Notes: generated from the letters alone by a model not told the origin. Shown: positions 54,087 through 63,792, counted from the first letter of the stretch. The stretch is DNA of 64,000 nt from Parasutterella secunda (GCF_016901835.1 NZ_JACJKX010000001.1:186001-250000), one strand, 5' to 3'. A program made the numbers and translations.

Positions 54087-55484
54087 TCATTGAAGCGTCT
54101 TTTCTTCGTTTTCGAGGACACCGTGAGCGACCTCGAGTTGTTTGCGAACGGCTTCAGGAGCTGTACCGCCGTATGATTTCCGGGCTTTAACGCAGCTTTC
54201 GAGAGCAATTTCGTGACGAATGTCTTCTTCGATCTTGTCGCTGAAGCTCTTATATTCTTCGATTGTCAGATCGTCGAGTCGTTTGCCGTGCTTGATGCAG
54301 TAATTCACCATCGAGCCCACGACGTGGTGAGCTTCGCGGAAAGGCACGCCCTTGCGAGCGAGGTAGTCGGCGAGGTCGGTTGCGTTGGAGTAGCCGAGAT
54401 CGGCGTTGTGGCGCATTTTTTCGCCGTTAATCGTCATCTTGGCAATCATCGGTGTCATGATGCGAAGGCTTGCCAAAAGCGTATCGATGGAGTCAAAGAC
54501 CTGTTCCTTGTCTTCGGAGAGGTCGGTGTTGTATGCAAGGGGCAATCCCTTCATGATAGTGAGCATAGCCATGAGGTTGCCGTAGACGCGACCCGTTTTA
54601 CCGCGAATCTTTTCAGCGATATCAGGGTTTTTCTTCTGAGGCATGATCGAAGAGCCGGTGCAGAAGTCGTCAGACAATTCGATGAACTTGAAGTCCTGCG
54701 TGGAGAAGGTAACGAGTTCTTCAGAGAGGCGACTTAAGTGCATGTAGCACATGGCGGCACAGGCGTTGAATTCCACCATATGGTCTCGGTCGCTTACCGA
54801 GTCAATGGAATTTTCCGTAGGAGCATCAAAACCCAAAGCCTTGGCGGTGAAGTCTCGATCGATCGGGAAGTCGGTACCGGCTAATGCAGCAGCGCCCAGG
54901 GGGCAGCGGCCCATGCGATGGTAGAGGTTGTCAAAGCGCGTGAAGTCGCGTTCCATCATCCAGAAGTAGGCCATCATCCAATGAGAAAAGAGGATGGGTT
55001 GACCGGTTTGCATATGGGTGTAGCCCGGCATGATGACATCGAGATGTTTCTCAGCAATGTCAACAAATTCTTTTTGCAGATCACGGATTGCGCCTTGCAC
55101 TTCGCGAATGGTGGCACGCAGCATCATTTTGGTGGTGACGGTCGTTTGATCGTTGCGGGAACGGGCAGTGTGAAGACGACCGCCAGCGGGTCCCACGATT
55201 TCAGTCATGCGCTTTTCGATTGCCATGTGGATGTCTTCGTCGGCCGTGCGGAATTCGAATTTTCCGTCACGGATTTCCTGGGCGACCTGATCGAGTCCCC
55301 GGCAGATGGCCTCGGCATCTTCTTTACTGATAATGCCTTGGCGACCCAACATGGTGGCGTGGGCTTGAGAGCCCTTGATATCGAACGGACAGTTGCGTTG
55401 TTCAATCATGATGGTGGCATTGAAATCTTCGACCAATTCATTTGCCGACAAATCAAAGCGACCGCTACGAGACTTGCTATCCAT
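54087..55484 (-). CDS. argH: Argininosuccinate lyase family protein, catabolic context
   Basis: 465 residues; cleaves an N-substituted aspartate into an amine and fumarate. The family's catalytic blocks are intact: HTARSRND (105-112), GYTHMQTGQP (154-163, with the acid/base histidine), SDRDHMVEF and the signature GSSIMPQKKNP (277-287) with its catalytic serine. By overall similarity it is ArgH-like. Differences lie where the amine part is recognised: RSGRF near residue 8 where ArgH has WGGRF, THMQTGQP where ArgH has THLQRAQP, and SEDK (323) where ArgH has QEDK. No argG, argF or other arginine gene is near; instead a Dcu carrier and an MmgE/PrpD gene follow. AAGGAG precedes ATG 55484. True ArgH or a lyase for another aspartate adduct are both possible. 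Confidence 0.85.
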   Translation of the reverse strand: MDSKSRSGRFDLSANELVEDFNATIMIEQRNCPFDIKGSQAHATMLGRQGIISKEDAEAICRGLDQVAQEIRDGKFEFRTADEDIHMAIEKRMTEIVGPAGGRLHTARSRNDQTTVTTKMMLRATIREVQGAIRDLQKEFVDIAEKHLDVIMPGYTHMQTGQPILFSHWMMAYFWMMERDFTRFDNLYHRMGRCPLGAAALAGTDFPIDRDFTAKALGFDAPTENSIDSVSDRDHMVEFNACAAMCYMHLSRLSEELVTFSTQDFKFIELSDDFCTGSSIMPQKKNPDIAEKIRGKTGRVYGNLMAMLTIMKGLPLAYNTDLSEDKEQVFDSIDTLLASLRIMTPMIAKMTINGEKMRHNADLGYSNATDLADYLARKGVPFREAHHVVGSMVNYCIKHGKRLDDLTIEEYKSFSDKIEEDIRHEIALESCVKARKSYGGTAPEAVRKQLEVAHGVLENEEKTLQ

Positions 55485-55560
55485 TATTAACTCCTTGAAA
55501 ATCAATTAAAATATTTATCTTTAAGAGAAATAAAAAAACTTAAACCTAATAAAATCAGGT

Positions 55561-55590
55561 GATTTAACTGTACTCTTATTTGTCGACAAA
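55561..55590 (-). promoter_or_regulatory. Promoter of the lyase operon with overlapping operator candidate
   Basis: TTTGTCGACAAA (55579-55590) is a perfect palindrome inside CTTATTTGTCGACAAA, identical over 16 bases to the site before gntR. On the minus strand TTGTCG (55584-55589) as -35 and TAAATC (55561-55566) as -10 are 17 bases apart, the same geometry as at gntR. Confidence 0.6.
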
Positions 55591-55689
55591 ATATATAAAT
55601 AAGTAAACAAATAAAAAGATAAAATAAAATATCTTTGTAATTCAATAGGATATCAATATTAGTATTTACCCTTATTTTTGTCATAGGGT

Positions 55690-55730
55690 AAAGAAAAAGC
55701 CTCAGAATCCGTGAAAATCCTGAGGCTTTT
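55690..55730 (-). terminator. Intrinsic terminator of the heptose operon
   Basis: Eleven-base-pair stem (55695-55705 with 55720-55730) ending in TTTT on the minus side, followed by TTTTTCTTT; T-rich on both sides. Confidence 0.85.
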
Positions 55731-55750
55731 AAGGGAAGCGGTAGAGCGTA

Positions 55751-56263
55751 TCAGCTCTTTTGCTTCAGATTCAGACTGCTGATTTTTTGTAAAAGTGCTG
55801 TGGTCGAGCGCTGATGCTCAAATTGCACCGTGACGGTTTTGGCACCCCATGTCGCCACAAGCTTTGCTTCGGGCAAATCTTCAATTTTGTAGTCGCCGCC
55901 TTTGACATAAATATCCGGTTGCGCTGCTTCGACTGCCTTTAGAGGGACTTTGTCTTCAAAAATGACGACTAAGTCCACGCTTTGCAAGGCGGCTAACACT
56001 GCCGCACGGTCTGCCTCGGTATTGATCGGTCGCTCTTCGCCTTTACCCAGCATTTTCACGGAACTGTCCGAATTGATCGCGACCACAAGGCTTGCCCCCA
56101 GGGCCTTGGCTTGTGCAAGGTAGGTGACATGCCCTCTGTGCAGAATGTCAAACACGCCGTTTGTCATCACAATCGGATGCGGCAGGCGTGACGCACGCTC
56201 CGAAAGATGTTGCATATCGGTGATCTTGTTTTCAAAATCGGGTGCAGGAAGTCGTGTACTCAT
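55751..56263 (-). CDS. rfaE2: D-glycero-beta-D-manno-heptose 1-phosphate adenylyltransferase
   Basis: Makes ADP-D,D-heptose from heptose 1-phosphate and ATP; equals the C-terminal half of E. coli HldE. 170 residues of the nucleotidyltransferase fold: TNGVFDILHRGHVTYLAQA (the HxGH motif), VAINSDSSVKMLGKG and YVKGGDYK. Here kinase and adenylyltransferase are separate genes. Overlaps gmhB by 4 bases; last gene of the operon. Confidence 0.95.
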   Translation of the reverse strand: MSTRLPAPDFENKITDMQHLSERASRLPHPIVMTNGVFDILHRGHVTYLAQAKALGASLVVAINSDSSVKMLGKGEERPINTEADRAAVLAALQSVDLVVIFEDKVPLKAVEAAQPDIYVKGGDYKIEDLPEAKLVATWGAKTVTVQFEHQRSTTALLQKISSLNLKQKS

Positions 56264-56823
56264 TTAAATTTACCAACCATGATTTCTGCAGCTTCTAAAA
56301 GATTGCGTGCCGTGTGAGTGCATTCGGCTATGGGCTCAGGGCAGCAAAGGCCGTCTTTACCCACAAAAATACGTGTGCCGACGCCTGCAGCCAACGCCGC
56401 TTGCATGTCCCCCGGTTTATCGCCCACCATGAGGCTTGACTTCATGTCGATCCTCCATTTCTTTTGGGCGCTTAAAAGCATGCCGGGTTTCGGTTTGCGG
56501 CAGTCACACTCCATTCGGTAGGCGGGAAGCGCTTTTTCAGGATGATGCGGACAGAAAAATATGTCATCTACACGAACCCCGTTTTCTTCAAAGCGCTCTT
56601 TCATCCATTGGCAAAGCTTTTGAAAGTCGTCTTCCGTGTAGTAGCCCCGGCCGATACCGCTTTGATTGGTGGCGATGATCAAAAGAAAGCCAGCTTGCTG
56701 CAGCAGGCGACACGCCTCGAACACCCCGTCGATGAAAGTGAATTCTTCCGGGGTGTGCACGTAGGCGTGATCAATGTTGATCACGCCATCGCGATCTAAA
56801 AAGGCTGCCTTTTTCAAACTCAT
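56260..56823 (-). CDS. gmhB: Heptose 1,7-bisphosphate 7-phosphatase
   Basis: HAD-family phosphatase giving heptose 1-phosphate; 187 residues. FLDRDGVIN is the catalytic DxD loop, followed by [11 protein letters not shown], zinc ligands in [21 protein letters not shown] (C, H, C, C), and [14 protein letters not shown]. Overlaps its neighbours on both sides by 4 bases. Confidence 0.95.
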   Translation of the reverse strand: MSLKKAAFLDRDGVINIDHAYVHTPEEFTFIDGVFEACRLLQQAGFLLIIATNQSGIGRGYYTEDDFQKLCQWMKERFEENGVRVDDIFFCPHHPEKALPAYRMECDCRKPKPGMLLSAQKKWRIDMKSSLMVGDKPGDMQAALAAGVGTRIFVGKDGLCCPEPIAECTHTARNLLEAAEIMVGKFK

Positions 56824-57854
56824 TTGGCTTCGGCAATGGTGGGGTCAGCGCTGACGTCGCGGTAACGATTCAAGAGGTCTGCCACGTAATCGGCCGTGCC
56901 TTCTTCAACGCTTCTGAAGTGAACGTCACAGCCCGCAGCCCGTAACTTGGTCAAATCGGCTTGTGTGTATGCCTGATATTTGCCTTTTAATGATTCCGGG
57001 AAGGGGATGTAACGGATAAAGCCGGCTTTCACAGCTTCTTCGAGCGTGAGTTTTTCTTTGCCTTCGTGAACACGCAAAGCATTGACCACACCCAAGGAGA
57101 CGTCATTGAAAGGCTGCGCACGACCGGTTCCGCAGTTATAAATGCCGGTAACCGGTTTATCAAAGAAGTGCAGATTGACGGCTACGACGTCATCGACATA
57201 GACAAAATCGCGCTCTTGTTCGCCGTTACCGTAGCCCAGACAGCCTTCAAACAGACGCACGTGGCCTTCTTTGCGGAATTGGAAGAATTGGTGGAAAGCC
57301 ACGCTTGCCATTCTACCTTTGTGCTGTTCGTGCGGACCGTAAACGTTGAAATAACGAAGACCGATCACCGGAGCTTTGACTTCGCCCTTGGCAAGTTTGG
57401 CACGCAGCACTTGGTCAAAAAGGAATTTGGAATAACCGTAGACGTTAAGGGGCCCCTCGAAACGACGATCTTCGACAAACGTCGTGCTTGCGCCATAGGT
57501 GGCAGCAGACGATGCGTAAATCATCGGAACGCCTAACTCCTGAGCCCAATTAAAGAGTTCCAGAGTGTAGCGGTAGTTGTTTTCCATCATGTAGCGGCCG
57601 TCGGTTTCCATGGTGTCGGAACAGGCTCCCTGGTGGAAAATGGCTTCAGGTTTGGCAATTTTGCGGGCGCGAACCAATTCGATGAAGTCGCGCTTGTCAA
57701 AGTAGTCCGTAATTTGGCACTCGGCCAAGTTTTTGAATTTATCGGCGTGGGTGAGGTTGTCGACTGCAATCACATCGGTATAGCCACGCTTATTTAAGGC
57801 TAAAACATTATTGGCGCCGATAAAACCGGCTGCGCCCGTTACGATAATACTCAC
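56820..57854 (-). CDS. hldD: ADP-L-glycero-D-manno-heptose 6-epimerase
   Basis: Final step to ADP-L-glycero-D-manno-heptose; 344 residues. Extended SDR with [27 protein letters not shown] and the catalytic YGYSK, plus [19 protein letters not shown] typical of HldD. A short C-terminal extension follows the usual end. 4-base overlaps with both neighbours show a tight operon. Confidence 0.96.
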   Translation of the reverse strand: MSIIVTGAAGFIGANNVLALNKRGYTDVIAVDNLTHADKFKNLAECQITDYFDKRDFIELVRARKIAKPEAIFHQGACSDTMETDGRYMMENNYRYTLELFNWAQELGVPMIYASSAATYGASTTFVEDRRFEGPLNVYGYSKFLFDQVLRAKLAKGEVKAPVIGLRYFNVYGPHEQHKGRMASVAFHQFFQFRKEGHVRLFEGCLGYGNGEQERDFVYVDDVVAVNLHFFDKPVTGIYNCGTGRAQPFNDVSLGVVNALRVHEGKEKLTLEEAVKAGFIRYIPFPESLKGKYQAYTQADLTKLRAAGCDVHFRSVEEGTADYVADLLNRYRDVSADPTIAEAK

Positions 57855-58807
57855 AATGATTCTCCTGCAAAAAGGTCTTCGTAACCTTCGGGAAAAAGTT
57901 CGTCAAAACTCACGGTTGCGGTACCGAGTTTACCCACAACGATGCCGCCGGCACGATTGGCAATGCGCATAGCTTCTTCAAGAGACTGACCCATAGCCAT
58001 CATCGTGGCCATCACGGCAATGACCGTATCGCCTGCGCCTGAAACGTCATAGACTTCAAGCGCTTGGGCGGGAATGGTTTTTTCGCCTGCATCCGTATAA
58101 AGCGTCATGCCTTCTTCGCTGCGAGTCAGAAGAAGCGCCGTCAGATCGAGTTTTTTACGAAGCGCATGGGCTTTTTCGGTAAGCTCTTCTTCAGTTTCCC
58201 AGGCGCCGACCACTTGAGCCAATTCCGCTCGGTTCGGTGTGATAACCGTTGCACCGCGGTAGCGATCGTAATTACTGCCCTTGGGATCAATTAAAACGGG
58301 AATGTTTTTCTTTCGGGCACAATCAATCATGCGGGCGATGTGATCCAAGCCGCCCTTACCGTAGTCCGAGAGGACGACGACTTCACAATCGTCGATTAAC
58401 TTTTCATATTCACTGAGGTGATCGGCAAGAATCGCAGTGGTAGGACGATTTTCAAAATCAGCCCGAAGCATTTGTTGCTGACGGGCAACAATGCGTAATT
58501 TGACGGTCGTTTTGAGAGCGGGGTCAGCGTGCAGGTGCGGCTCAATGCCCTTTTCTTTTAAAAGGCGCTCGACGATAAGGCCTGCTTCGTCCCGTCCGAC
58601 AACGGACAAAAGCTTGGCTCGGGCACCCAATGCGCTGATATTGAGGGCGACGTTAGCGGCTCCCCCCAAACGTTCTTCTTCCCGCGTGATACGCACAACC
58701 GGTACCGGTGCTTCAGGGGAAATGCGGTTAGCGTCGCCAAACCAATAACGGTCGAGCATGGCGTCGCCTGCAACAAGAATCTTCTTTTGGCTGAAACAAT
58801 TAGCCAC
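57851..58807 (-). CDS. rfaE1: D-glycero-beta-D-manno-heptose-7-phosphate kinase
   Basis: Phosphorylates heptose 7-phosphate; N-terminal half of E. coli HldE as a separate protein. 318 residues from a GTG at 58807, chosen because GAAGGA stands 7 bases upstream; a TTG 33 bases earlier extends the frame. PfkB family: [41 protein letters not shown], and the catalytic [12 protein letters not shown]. First gene of the operon rfaE1-hldD-gmhB-rfaE2; gmhA is not in the window. Confidence 0.95.
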   Translation of the reverse strand: MANCFSQKKILVAGDAMLDRYWFGDANRISPEAPVPVVRITREEERLGGAANVALNISALGARAKLLSVVGRDEAGLIVERLLKEKGIEPHLHADPALKTTVKLRIVARQQQMLRADFENRPTTAILADHLSEYEKLIDDCEVVVLSDYGKGGLDHIARMIDCARKKNIPVLIDPKGSNYDRYRGATVITPNRAELAQVVGAWETEEELTEKAHALRKKLDLTALLLTRSEEGMTLYTDAGEKTIPAQALEVYDVSGAGDTVIAVMATMMAMGQSLEEAMRIANRAGGIVVGKLGTATVSFDELFPEGYEDLFAGESL

Positions 58808-59000
58808 GTTGTTATCCTTCAGTAAGCTATTTTTCGACAATTGTAAGCATCGTGTTGCGTTTTTGCCTGAAAAACCTGTTTCTATTGGTTAGAACAAGTA
58901 CCGACTCTGGCGCCTTGAAACGCGTCAACGTACAATTTGCTCAACAATTGTTAGAAGCGTCTGACTTTCAGGCGATCTTTTTCCATACAGGTGCATACCC

Positions 59001-60413
59001 ATGACCGGTTCCATTGCTTTTTTGTCAGAAACACGATCCGACTGTGATTTAAATGCTTGCGGACTCACGCTCAATATCGGACGCCAGCGCTTAACTGAAG
59101 AAGAATTCAACGCACTGTTGCTCAAAGCACAAAAAGAAGGGGTACTCGAGCGTCAAGTCAAAATGCTCAAGGGTGAAGTCGTCAACACGTCAGAAAACAG
59201 ACAAGCCTTACATACCTCCCTTCGTTCAGAGGATCCGGCAAGTCCTCACTATGAAGAGGTCAATGAGACGCGCGAGCGTATGTATGCGTTAGCCGAGGCG
59301 GTTCGCAACGGTCAATGGTTAGGGGCAACGGGTAAAAAAATTACCGATGTGATCAATGTGGGAATCGGTGGATCGGAGATGGGACCTCATGCGGTCTATC
59401 ACGCTTTAAGAGACATTAATCCTTCTATTCGGTTGCATTTTTTGTCTGCGGTTGATGGGGTGCTCGCCGATCGTATTCTCGGTGTGCTCAACCCTGAAAC
59501 CACTCTTACCGTCATTTCCAGTAAGAGTTTTTCTACTCGTGAGACGATGCTCAATGCGGAGCTTGTCAATGAGTGGTATGAAAAAGCCGGCATCCGTACA
59601 CAAAAAGAACGGGCCTGCCACGTGTTTCTCGTAAGCGCCAAGGAAAGTGCCTGTCAGGAAATGAATTTGCCGGAAGAAAACCGTTTCCCGATCTGGTCTT
59701 GGGTAGGCGGTCGTTTCTCTGTTTGGGGCGCAATCGGTCTGCCCTTGGTGATTGCTTTGGGCCCTGACGTTTTTAAGGCGTTCTTGCGCGGTGCTCACGA
59801 AATGGACCGCCATATGATCGGCGCCAAGCCTGAAGAGAATTTGCCCTTGACGCTTGCGCTTTTGTCTTATTGGAACTCTACGAAACTTTCCATGGTGAGT
59901 CATTGCCTGCTTCCCTATGATGAACGTTTGCGTTTGGTGGTGGCCTGGTTGCAACAATTGGAAATGGAAAGTTTGGGTAAAAGTGTTCGTCCTGATGGCT
60001 CGATCATTACCACGCGTACCGGTCAGGCTGTTTGGGGTGGCTTCGGCAATGAAGCTCAGCACTCTTTTTACCAGTGGTTGCGTGACGGCAGCAGCCGCAC
60101 AAGCATCGACTTGGTTTGGTGCGACGAGCCCGGACACACCCACGCCCATCACCACCTGGTCTTAAATGCCAATGCTCAGGCTCAGGCCGAGGCGTTGGTG
60201 ACGCGACAAAGTCCGTCGGAAGAATTTTTCAATGCTGTCACGACTATTCGGATCAAAAAACTGACTCCGGAAACATTGGGCGCATTCATGGCCTTGTATG
60301 AACATAAGACCACGATGTTGGCGACTCTCTATGGTCTCAATGCCTTTGATCAGCCGGCTGTGGAGTACGGTAAACGCCTGTGCCGTGAACTGGAAACCAA
60401 GTTAAGTCGTTAA
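59001..60413 (+). CDS. pgi: Glucose-6-phosphate isomerase
   Basis: Interconverts glucose 6-phosphate and fructose 6-phosphate; 470 residues, clearly shorter than the 549 of E. coli. Active-site blocks are intact: VGIGGSEMGPHAV, ISSKSFSTRET, GGRFSVWGAIGLP, QQLEMESLGKS and GNEAQHSFYQWLRDG with catalytic glutamate and histidine. It precedes waaC by 8 bases, which links sugar-phosphate supply to LPS core synthesis. It may work gluconeogenically in an asaccharolytic organism. Confidence 0.95.
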   Translation: MTGSIAFLSETRSDCDLNACGLTLNIGRQRLTEEEFNALLLKAQKEGVLERQVKMLKGEVVNTSENRQALHTSLRSEDPASPHYEEVNETRERMYALAEAVRNGQWLGATGKKITDVINVGIGGSEMGPHAVYHALRDINPSIRLHFLSAVDGVLADRILGVLNPETTLTVISSKSFSTRETMLNAELVNEWYEKAGIRTQKERACHVFLVSAKESACQEMNLPEENRFPIWSWVGGRFSVWGAIGLPLVIALGPDVFKAFLRGAHEMDRHMIGAKPEENLPLTLALLSYWNSTKLSMVSHCLLPYDERLRLVVAWLQQLEMESLGKSVRPDGSIITTRTGQAVWGGFGNEAQHSFYQWLRDGSSRTSIDLVWCDEPGHTHAHHHLVLNANAQAQAEALVTRQSPSEEFFNAVTTIRIKKLTPETLGAFMALYEHKTTMLATLYGLNAFDQPAVEYGKRLCRELETKLSR

Positions 60414-60421
60414 AAGGAATC

Positions 60422-61387
60422 ATGATGCGCCGCGCCTTAATCGTTAAAACAACCTCGATGGGGGATGTGATACACGCATTACCCGCTGTCGCTGATTTGG
60501 CGCGGGCCCAACCGGAGTTGAAAATCGATTGGGTGGTTGAAAAAAGTTTTGCTGATATTCCTAAACTGAGTCGCTATGTCGATACTGTCCACGAAGTACA
60601 GGTGCGACGTTGGCGCAAAAATGTTTTCAGTCCTCAGACCTGGAAAGAAGCGGGCGAGGTCAGAGCCGCCTTGCAGTCTGCCCATTATGAACGTGTGGTG
60701 GATTTGCAAGGACTTTTAAAGAGTGCAGTAATCGGTCGTTGGGCCAAATCGTTTCTTTTGGGCTATGACAAAGACAGCATTAAGGAGTCTTGGGCGAGCC
60801 GCTTTTATGACAGAACTTTCTCGGTATCAAAGTCTTTGAGTGCTGTGACCCGTTGCCGAATGCTTTTGGCAGCAGCTTTTGATTATGACTATCGGCAATT
60901 TCCTTTGGATTTCGGATTAAAAACTGTCGAGAAAGAAGAATCGTCCGAACCTTATGTGGTGTTTTTGGTCAATACCAGTCGTGAAACAAAACTGTGGGCT
61001 GAGTCGAAATGGGTGGAACTTGCCAAGGATTGCAACGGACGGGGTTTTAAGGTGCATCTATTATGGGGAGCACAGCCGGAATACGAACGGGTAAAGCGTA
61101 TCGCGCAGCTTGCAGGTGACTTTTGTACCGTATTACCCCGTATGCCGATTCGAGACTGTGCCTCTGTTCTTCAGCGGGCGACCTTTGTTGTGGGGGTGGA
61201 TACAGGCCTCACCCATTTAGCTGCTGCAACAGATCGACCGACCGTGGGACTTTTTTTGGACTATCCGGTTGAATTGGTGGGCTTGACCGGACAGTGCGTT
61301 CAAAGTTTGGGCGGAGTGGGTGCCGACCCATCTGTTGAAGAAGTAAAATCGGCCTTAAAGCGTCTCGGCTTGAAGGACTTTTCTTAA
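60422..61387 (+). CDS. waaC: LPS heptosyltransferase I
   Basis: Transfers L-glycero-D-manno-heptose from ADP-heptose to Kdo of the inner core; GT9 family, 321 residues, cytoplasmic face of the inner membrane. MGDVIHALPAVADLA at the N-terminus and GVDTGLTHLAAATDRPTVGLF in the ADP-binding half are typical. Two adjacent ATGs (60422, 60425) share one AAGGA; the second has the better spacing. Followed by waaA 3 bases later. Confidence 0.93.
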   Translation: MMRRALIVKTTSMGDVIHALPAVADLARAQPELKIDWVVEKSFADIPKLSRYVDTVHEVQVRRWRKNVFSPQTWKEAGEVRAALQSAHYERVVDLQGLLKSAVIGRWAKSFLLGYDKDSIKESWASRFYDRTFSVSKSLSAVTRCRMLLAAAFDYDYRQFPLDFGLKTVEKEESSEPYVVFLVNTSRETKLWAESKWVELAKDCNGRGFKVHLLWGAQPEYERVKRIAQLAGDFCTVLPRMPIRDCASVLQRATFVVGVDTGLTHLAAATDRPTVGLFLDYPVELVGLTGQCVQSLGGVGADPSVEEVKSALKRLGLKDFS

Positions 61388-61390
61388 GTT

Positions 61391-62671
61391 ATGAACATTT
61401 CCCCGCAAAGTTATCGATTTTTAGTGCCGGCGTTGTTGCCGGCAGCGGCTCTTTACCTTCTTTGGCGAGCCAGAAAACAACCCTCATATCTTAAAAACTG
61501 GGGGGAGCGGTTTGCCTGGTCTGACTTTCCGGCTCCGAGACAAGGCCATCCCGTTATTTGGGTTCATGCAGTCAGCGTCGGAGAAACCAATGCAACGCGA
61601 CCGCTCATCCGTGCGATTTTGGATCAATGGCCTGATTGCGATATTTTGCTCACTCATATGACTCCGACCGGACGCGAAGCCGGTCAGAAAATCGTGCAGA
61701 TGGCACCGGACCGTATCCGCCAGTGTTTTTTGCCTTATGACGCTGTTTTTGCTGTCAGAAAGTTCCTGAAACAAACCCGGCCCTCAATGGGACTTTTGAT
61801 GGAAACAGAAGTCTGGCCAACCGTTTTGGAAGAAGCTCATTCATTGGGCATTCCGATGGTATTGGTCAACGGCAGACTGTCTGAAAAGTCCTATAACCAA
61901 GCCATGCGTGTGCCCGATTTGATGAAAAAAGCCATGGGTCGTTTTAACGCGGTTTGTGCTCAAGCTGAAAGTGATGCTGAACGCTTTCGTGCCATGGGAA
62001 CCGTTGAGCCGGTGATAACGGGGTCGCTTAAGTTCGATATCAAAGCACCGAAAGAAGCTCTTAGCCTTGCACATCGTTGGAAGTCTCGAATGAAGAACCC
62101 CGTTGTGATGTTTGCCAGTACCCGAGACGGCGAGGAGGCTTTGATTATCGAAGCGTTGAAAACGAGAGCTAAGTCTGATGTGACCTATTTATTGGTTCCC
62201 CGTCATCCCCAGCGTTTTGCTGAAGTCGAAGAAATGCTTAAAAACTCCGGCCTGAAGTACCAAAAACGATCGGAACTTGCGGATGTCACGGACATCCGAG
62301 AGGATACCCAAGTTATTCTGGGTGACTCAATGGGAGAGATGTTCTTTTATTGTGCTTTGTCGGATATCACGTTGATGGGGGGCAGTTTTAAACCGTTCGG
62401 TTGCCAAAATGTGATTGAGCCGACAAGTGTCGGCGTGCCGGTTATCGTGGGTCCCAGTACGTTTAATTTCTCGATGGTTGTACAGCGAGGAATAGCCGGA
62501 GGGGCTATTTATCAGGTCGACGACGTGGCACAAGGCATTGAGTTGGCCCAGGCGTGGTTGGGTAATGCAGATAAACTCCGCGAGCTCAAAGAAAAAGCCA
62601 AGGCATTTTCTGATGCCTATGTCGGGGCAACAGAACGAACAATGAAGGTGTTGGAGGCGTTATGCAAGTAA
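61391..62671 (+). CDS. waaA: 3-deoxy-D-manno-octulosonic acid (Kdo) transferase
   Basis: Adds Kdo from CMP-Kdo to lipid A precursor; GT30 family, 426 residues with an N-terminal membrane anchor (about 8-25). IWVHAVSVGETNATRPLI, LLTHMTPTGREAG, METEVWPTVLEEAHSLGIPMVLVNGRLSEKSY and GGSFKPFGCQNVIEPTSVGVPVIVGPSTFNF are the family blocks. Overlaps thiD by 10 bases. Confidence 0.96.
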   Translation: MNISPQSYRFLVPALLPAAALYLLWRARKQPSYLKNWGERFAWSDFPAPRQGHPVIWVHAVSVGETNATRPLIRAILDQWPDCDILLTHMTPTGREAGQKIVQMAPDRIRQCFLPYDAVFAVRKFLKQTRPSMGLLMETEVWPTVLEEAHSLGIPMVLVNGRLSEKSYNQAMRVPDLMKKAMGRFNAVCAQAESDAERFRAMGTVEPVITGSLKFDIKAPKEALSLAHRWKSRMKNPVVMFASTRDGEEALIIEALKTRAKSDVTYLLVPRHPQRFAEVEEMLKNSGLKYQKRSELADVTDIREDTQVILGDSMGEMFFYCALSDITLMGGSFKPFGCQNVIEPTSVGVPVIVGPSTFNFSMVVQRGIAGGAIYQVDDVAQGIELAQAWLGNADKLRELKEKAKAFSDAYVGATERTMKVLEALCK

Positions 62672-63483
62672 AGACCATCCCCAATGTACTGACAATTGCC
62701 GGCGTGGACCCCTCAGGCGGCGCCGGAGTTTTGGCCGATATTAAAACGATCAGCGCATTGGGCGGGTACGGTTGCGGAGTCATTGCGGCGCTAACCGCAC
62801 AAAATACCCGTGCTGTGACGGGAGTGTGTCCGGTGCCGGCCGCTTTTGTAAAAGAGCAATTGGACACTCTTTTTGAAGACGTTCGAATTGATGCGGTAAA
62901 AATCGGCATGCTCTCCGATGAAGCGGTGATAAATGCGGTCGCTGACGCATTGAATCGATATCGTCCTCGCTTTGTGGTTTTGGATCCTGTGATGGTCGCT
63001 AAAAGCGGCGACAGGTTATTGCCTGAAAATTGTGTTCAAGCCCTGATTCATCAACTTTTGCCTTTGGCAACAGTTTTGACACCGAACTTGCCCGAGGCAG
63101 CAGTTTTGGCCCAAGAGGCAGAAATTCAGTCGGAAGAGGAGATGCCGGCTCTTACCCAAAAGCTTTTACCCAAGATGAAAACAGGTGCCTGGCTTTTACT
63201 CAAGGGTGGACATTTGACAGGTCAAGAAGTGCCCGATTTATTAACCGATGGGACGGATCATTTTGTCTATCGTGCCGAGAGAATCGAAACCAAAAATACT
63301 CACGGCACCGGTTGCACGCTGTCTTCAGCTATTGCAACGCTGCTTCCTCAGTGTGAAACGGTACCCGAGGCGGTGGAAAAGGCAAAAAAATATCTCTGGG
63401 AAGCTATCCGTTATTCTGATAAGTTAACGGTGGGACACGGTCACGGACCGGTTTATCACTTTTACAAAACTATAACCGATTGA
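62662..63483 (+). CDS. thiD: Hydroxymethylpyrimidine/phosphomethylpyrimidine kinase
   Basis: Phosphorylates HMP and HMP-phosphate in thiamine synthesis; ribokinase family, 273 residues. IAGVDPSGGAGVLADIKTISALGGYG, KIGMLSD, DPVMVAKSG, NLPEA, LLKGGH and the anion hole NTHGTGCTLSSAIA are present. Translationally linked to waaA by overlap, though the pathways differ. No TPP riboswitch is seen, consistent with its internal operon position. Confidence 0.95.
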   Translation: MQVKTIPNVLTIAGVDPSGGAGVLADIKTISALGGYGCGVIAALTAQNTRAVTGVCPVPAAFVKEQLDTLFEDVRIDAVKIGMLSDEAVINAVADALNRYRPRFVVLDPVMVAKSGDRLLPENCVQALIHQLLPLATVLTPNLPEAAVLAQEAEIQSEEEMPALTQKLLPKMKTGAWLLLKGGHLTGQEVPDLLTDGTDHFVYRAERIETKNTHGTGCTLSSAIATLLPQCETVPEAVEKAKKYLWEAIRYSDKLTVGHGHGPVYHFYKTITD

Positions 63484-63529
63484 TTTTGTTGATAAGTTTT
63501 AAAAATCTAAAAAATTTTTATTCAAAGGG

Positions 63530-63558
63530 TTGCATTTGCAAGGGCATGTCTGTATGAT
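63530..63558 (+). promoter_or_regulatory. Predicted tRNA-Met promoter
   Basis: TTGCAT (63530-63535) and TATGAT (63553-63558), 17 bases apart. The tRNA begins 11 bases after the -10 box. Confidence 0.7.
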
Positions 63559-63569
63559 TCCACTTCTCT

Positions 63570-63646
63570 GGCGGGTTAGCTCAGTCGGTTAGAGCAGAGG
63601 AATCATAATCCTTGTGTCCGGGGTTCGAGTCCCTGACTCGCCACCA
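63570..63646 (+). tRNA. tRNA-Met (CAT anticodon), elongator type
   Basis: 77 bases with encoded CCA. Acceptor stem GGCGGGT/ACTCGCC (one G-U), D-arm GCTC/GAGC, anticodon stem GAGGA/TCCTT with loop ATCATAA and anticodon CAT at 63604-63606, T-loop TTCGAGT. A base-paired first position argues against the initiator. tRNA-Ile with lysidine-modified CAT is the alternative. An integrase gene follows, so its 3' end is the likely attachment site. Confidence 0.95.
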
Positions 63647-63654
63647 GTTTCATG

Positions 63655-63686
63655 AATCGGGTGTTCAAAAGACATCCGATTTTTTT
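63655..63686 (+). terminator. Terminator after tRNA-Met
   Basis: Ten-pair stem with one G-U (63655-63664 with 63672-63681), 7-base loop, seven T. Confidence 0.8.
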
Positions 63687-63738
63687 ATTTGTTGTTTCGA
63701 TACAACGCCCTATTTTCAAGGCATTGAGCGAAATACAT

Positions 63739-63772
63739 GTCAACGGATGTCAATAGATATCAACAGATATCG
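63739..63772 (+). repeat. Tandem 10-base repeats beside the tRNA
   Basis: Three imperfect decamers, TGTCAACGGA, TGTCAATAGA, TATCAACAGA, and a partial fourth. They lie between tRNA and integrase gene and may be recombinase or excisionase binding sites. Confidence 0.6.
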
Positions 63773-63792
63773 TCGTTTGTAAACCTCAAAAA

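Noticed and set aside
55502-55684. Hydrophobic 60-codon frame upstream of the lyase operon
   Set aside because: AT-rich sequence that would span the predicted operator and promoter; no ribosome site and no family resemblance.
63739-63772. CRISPR array
   Set aside because: Repeat units are only 10 bases, contiguous without spacers, and no cas gene is present in the window.
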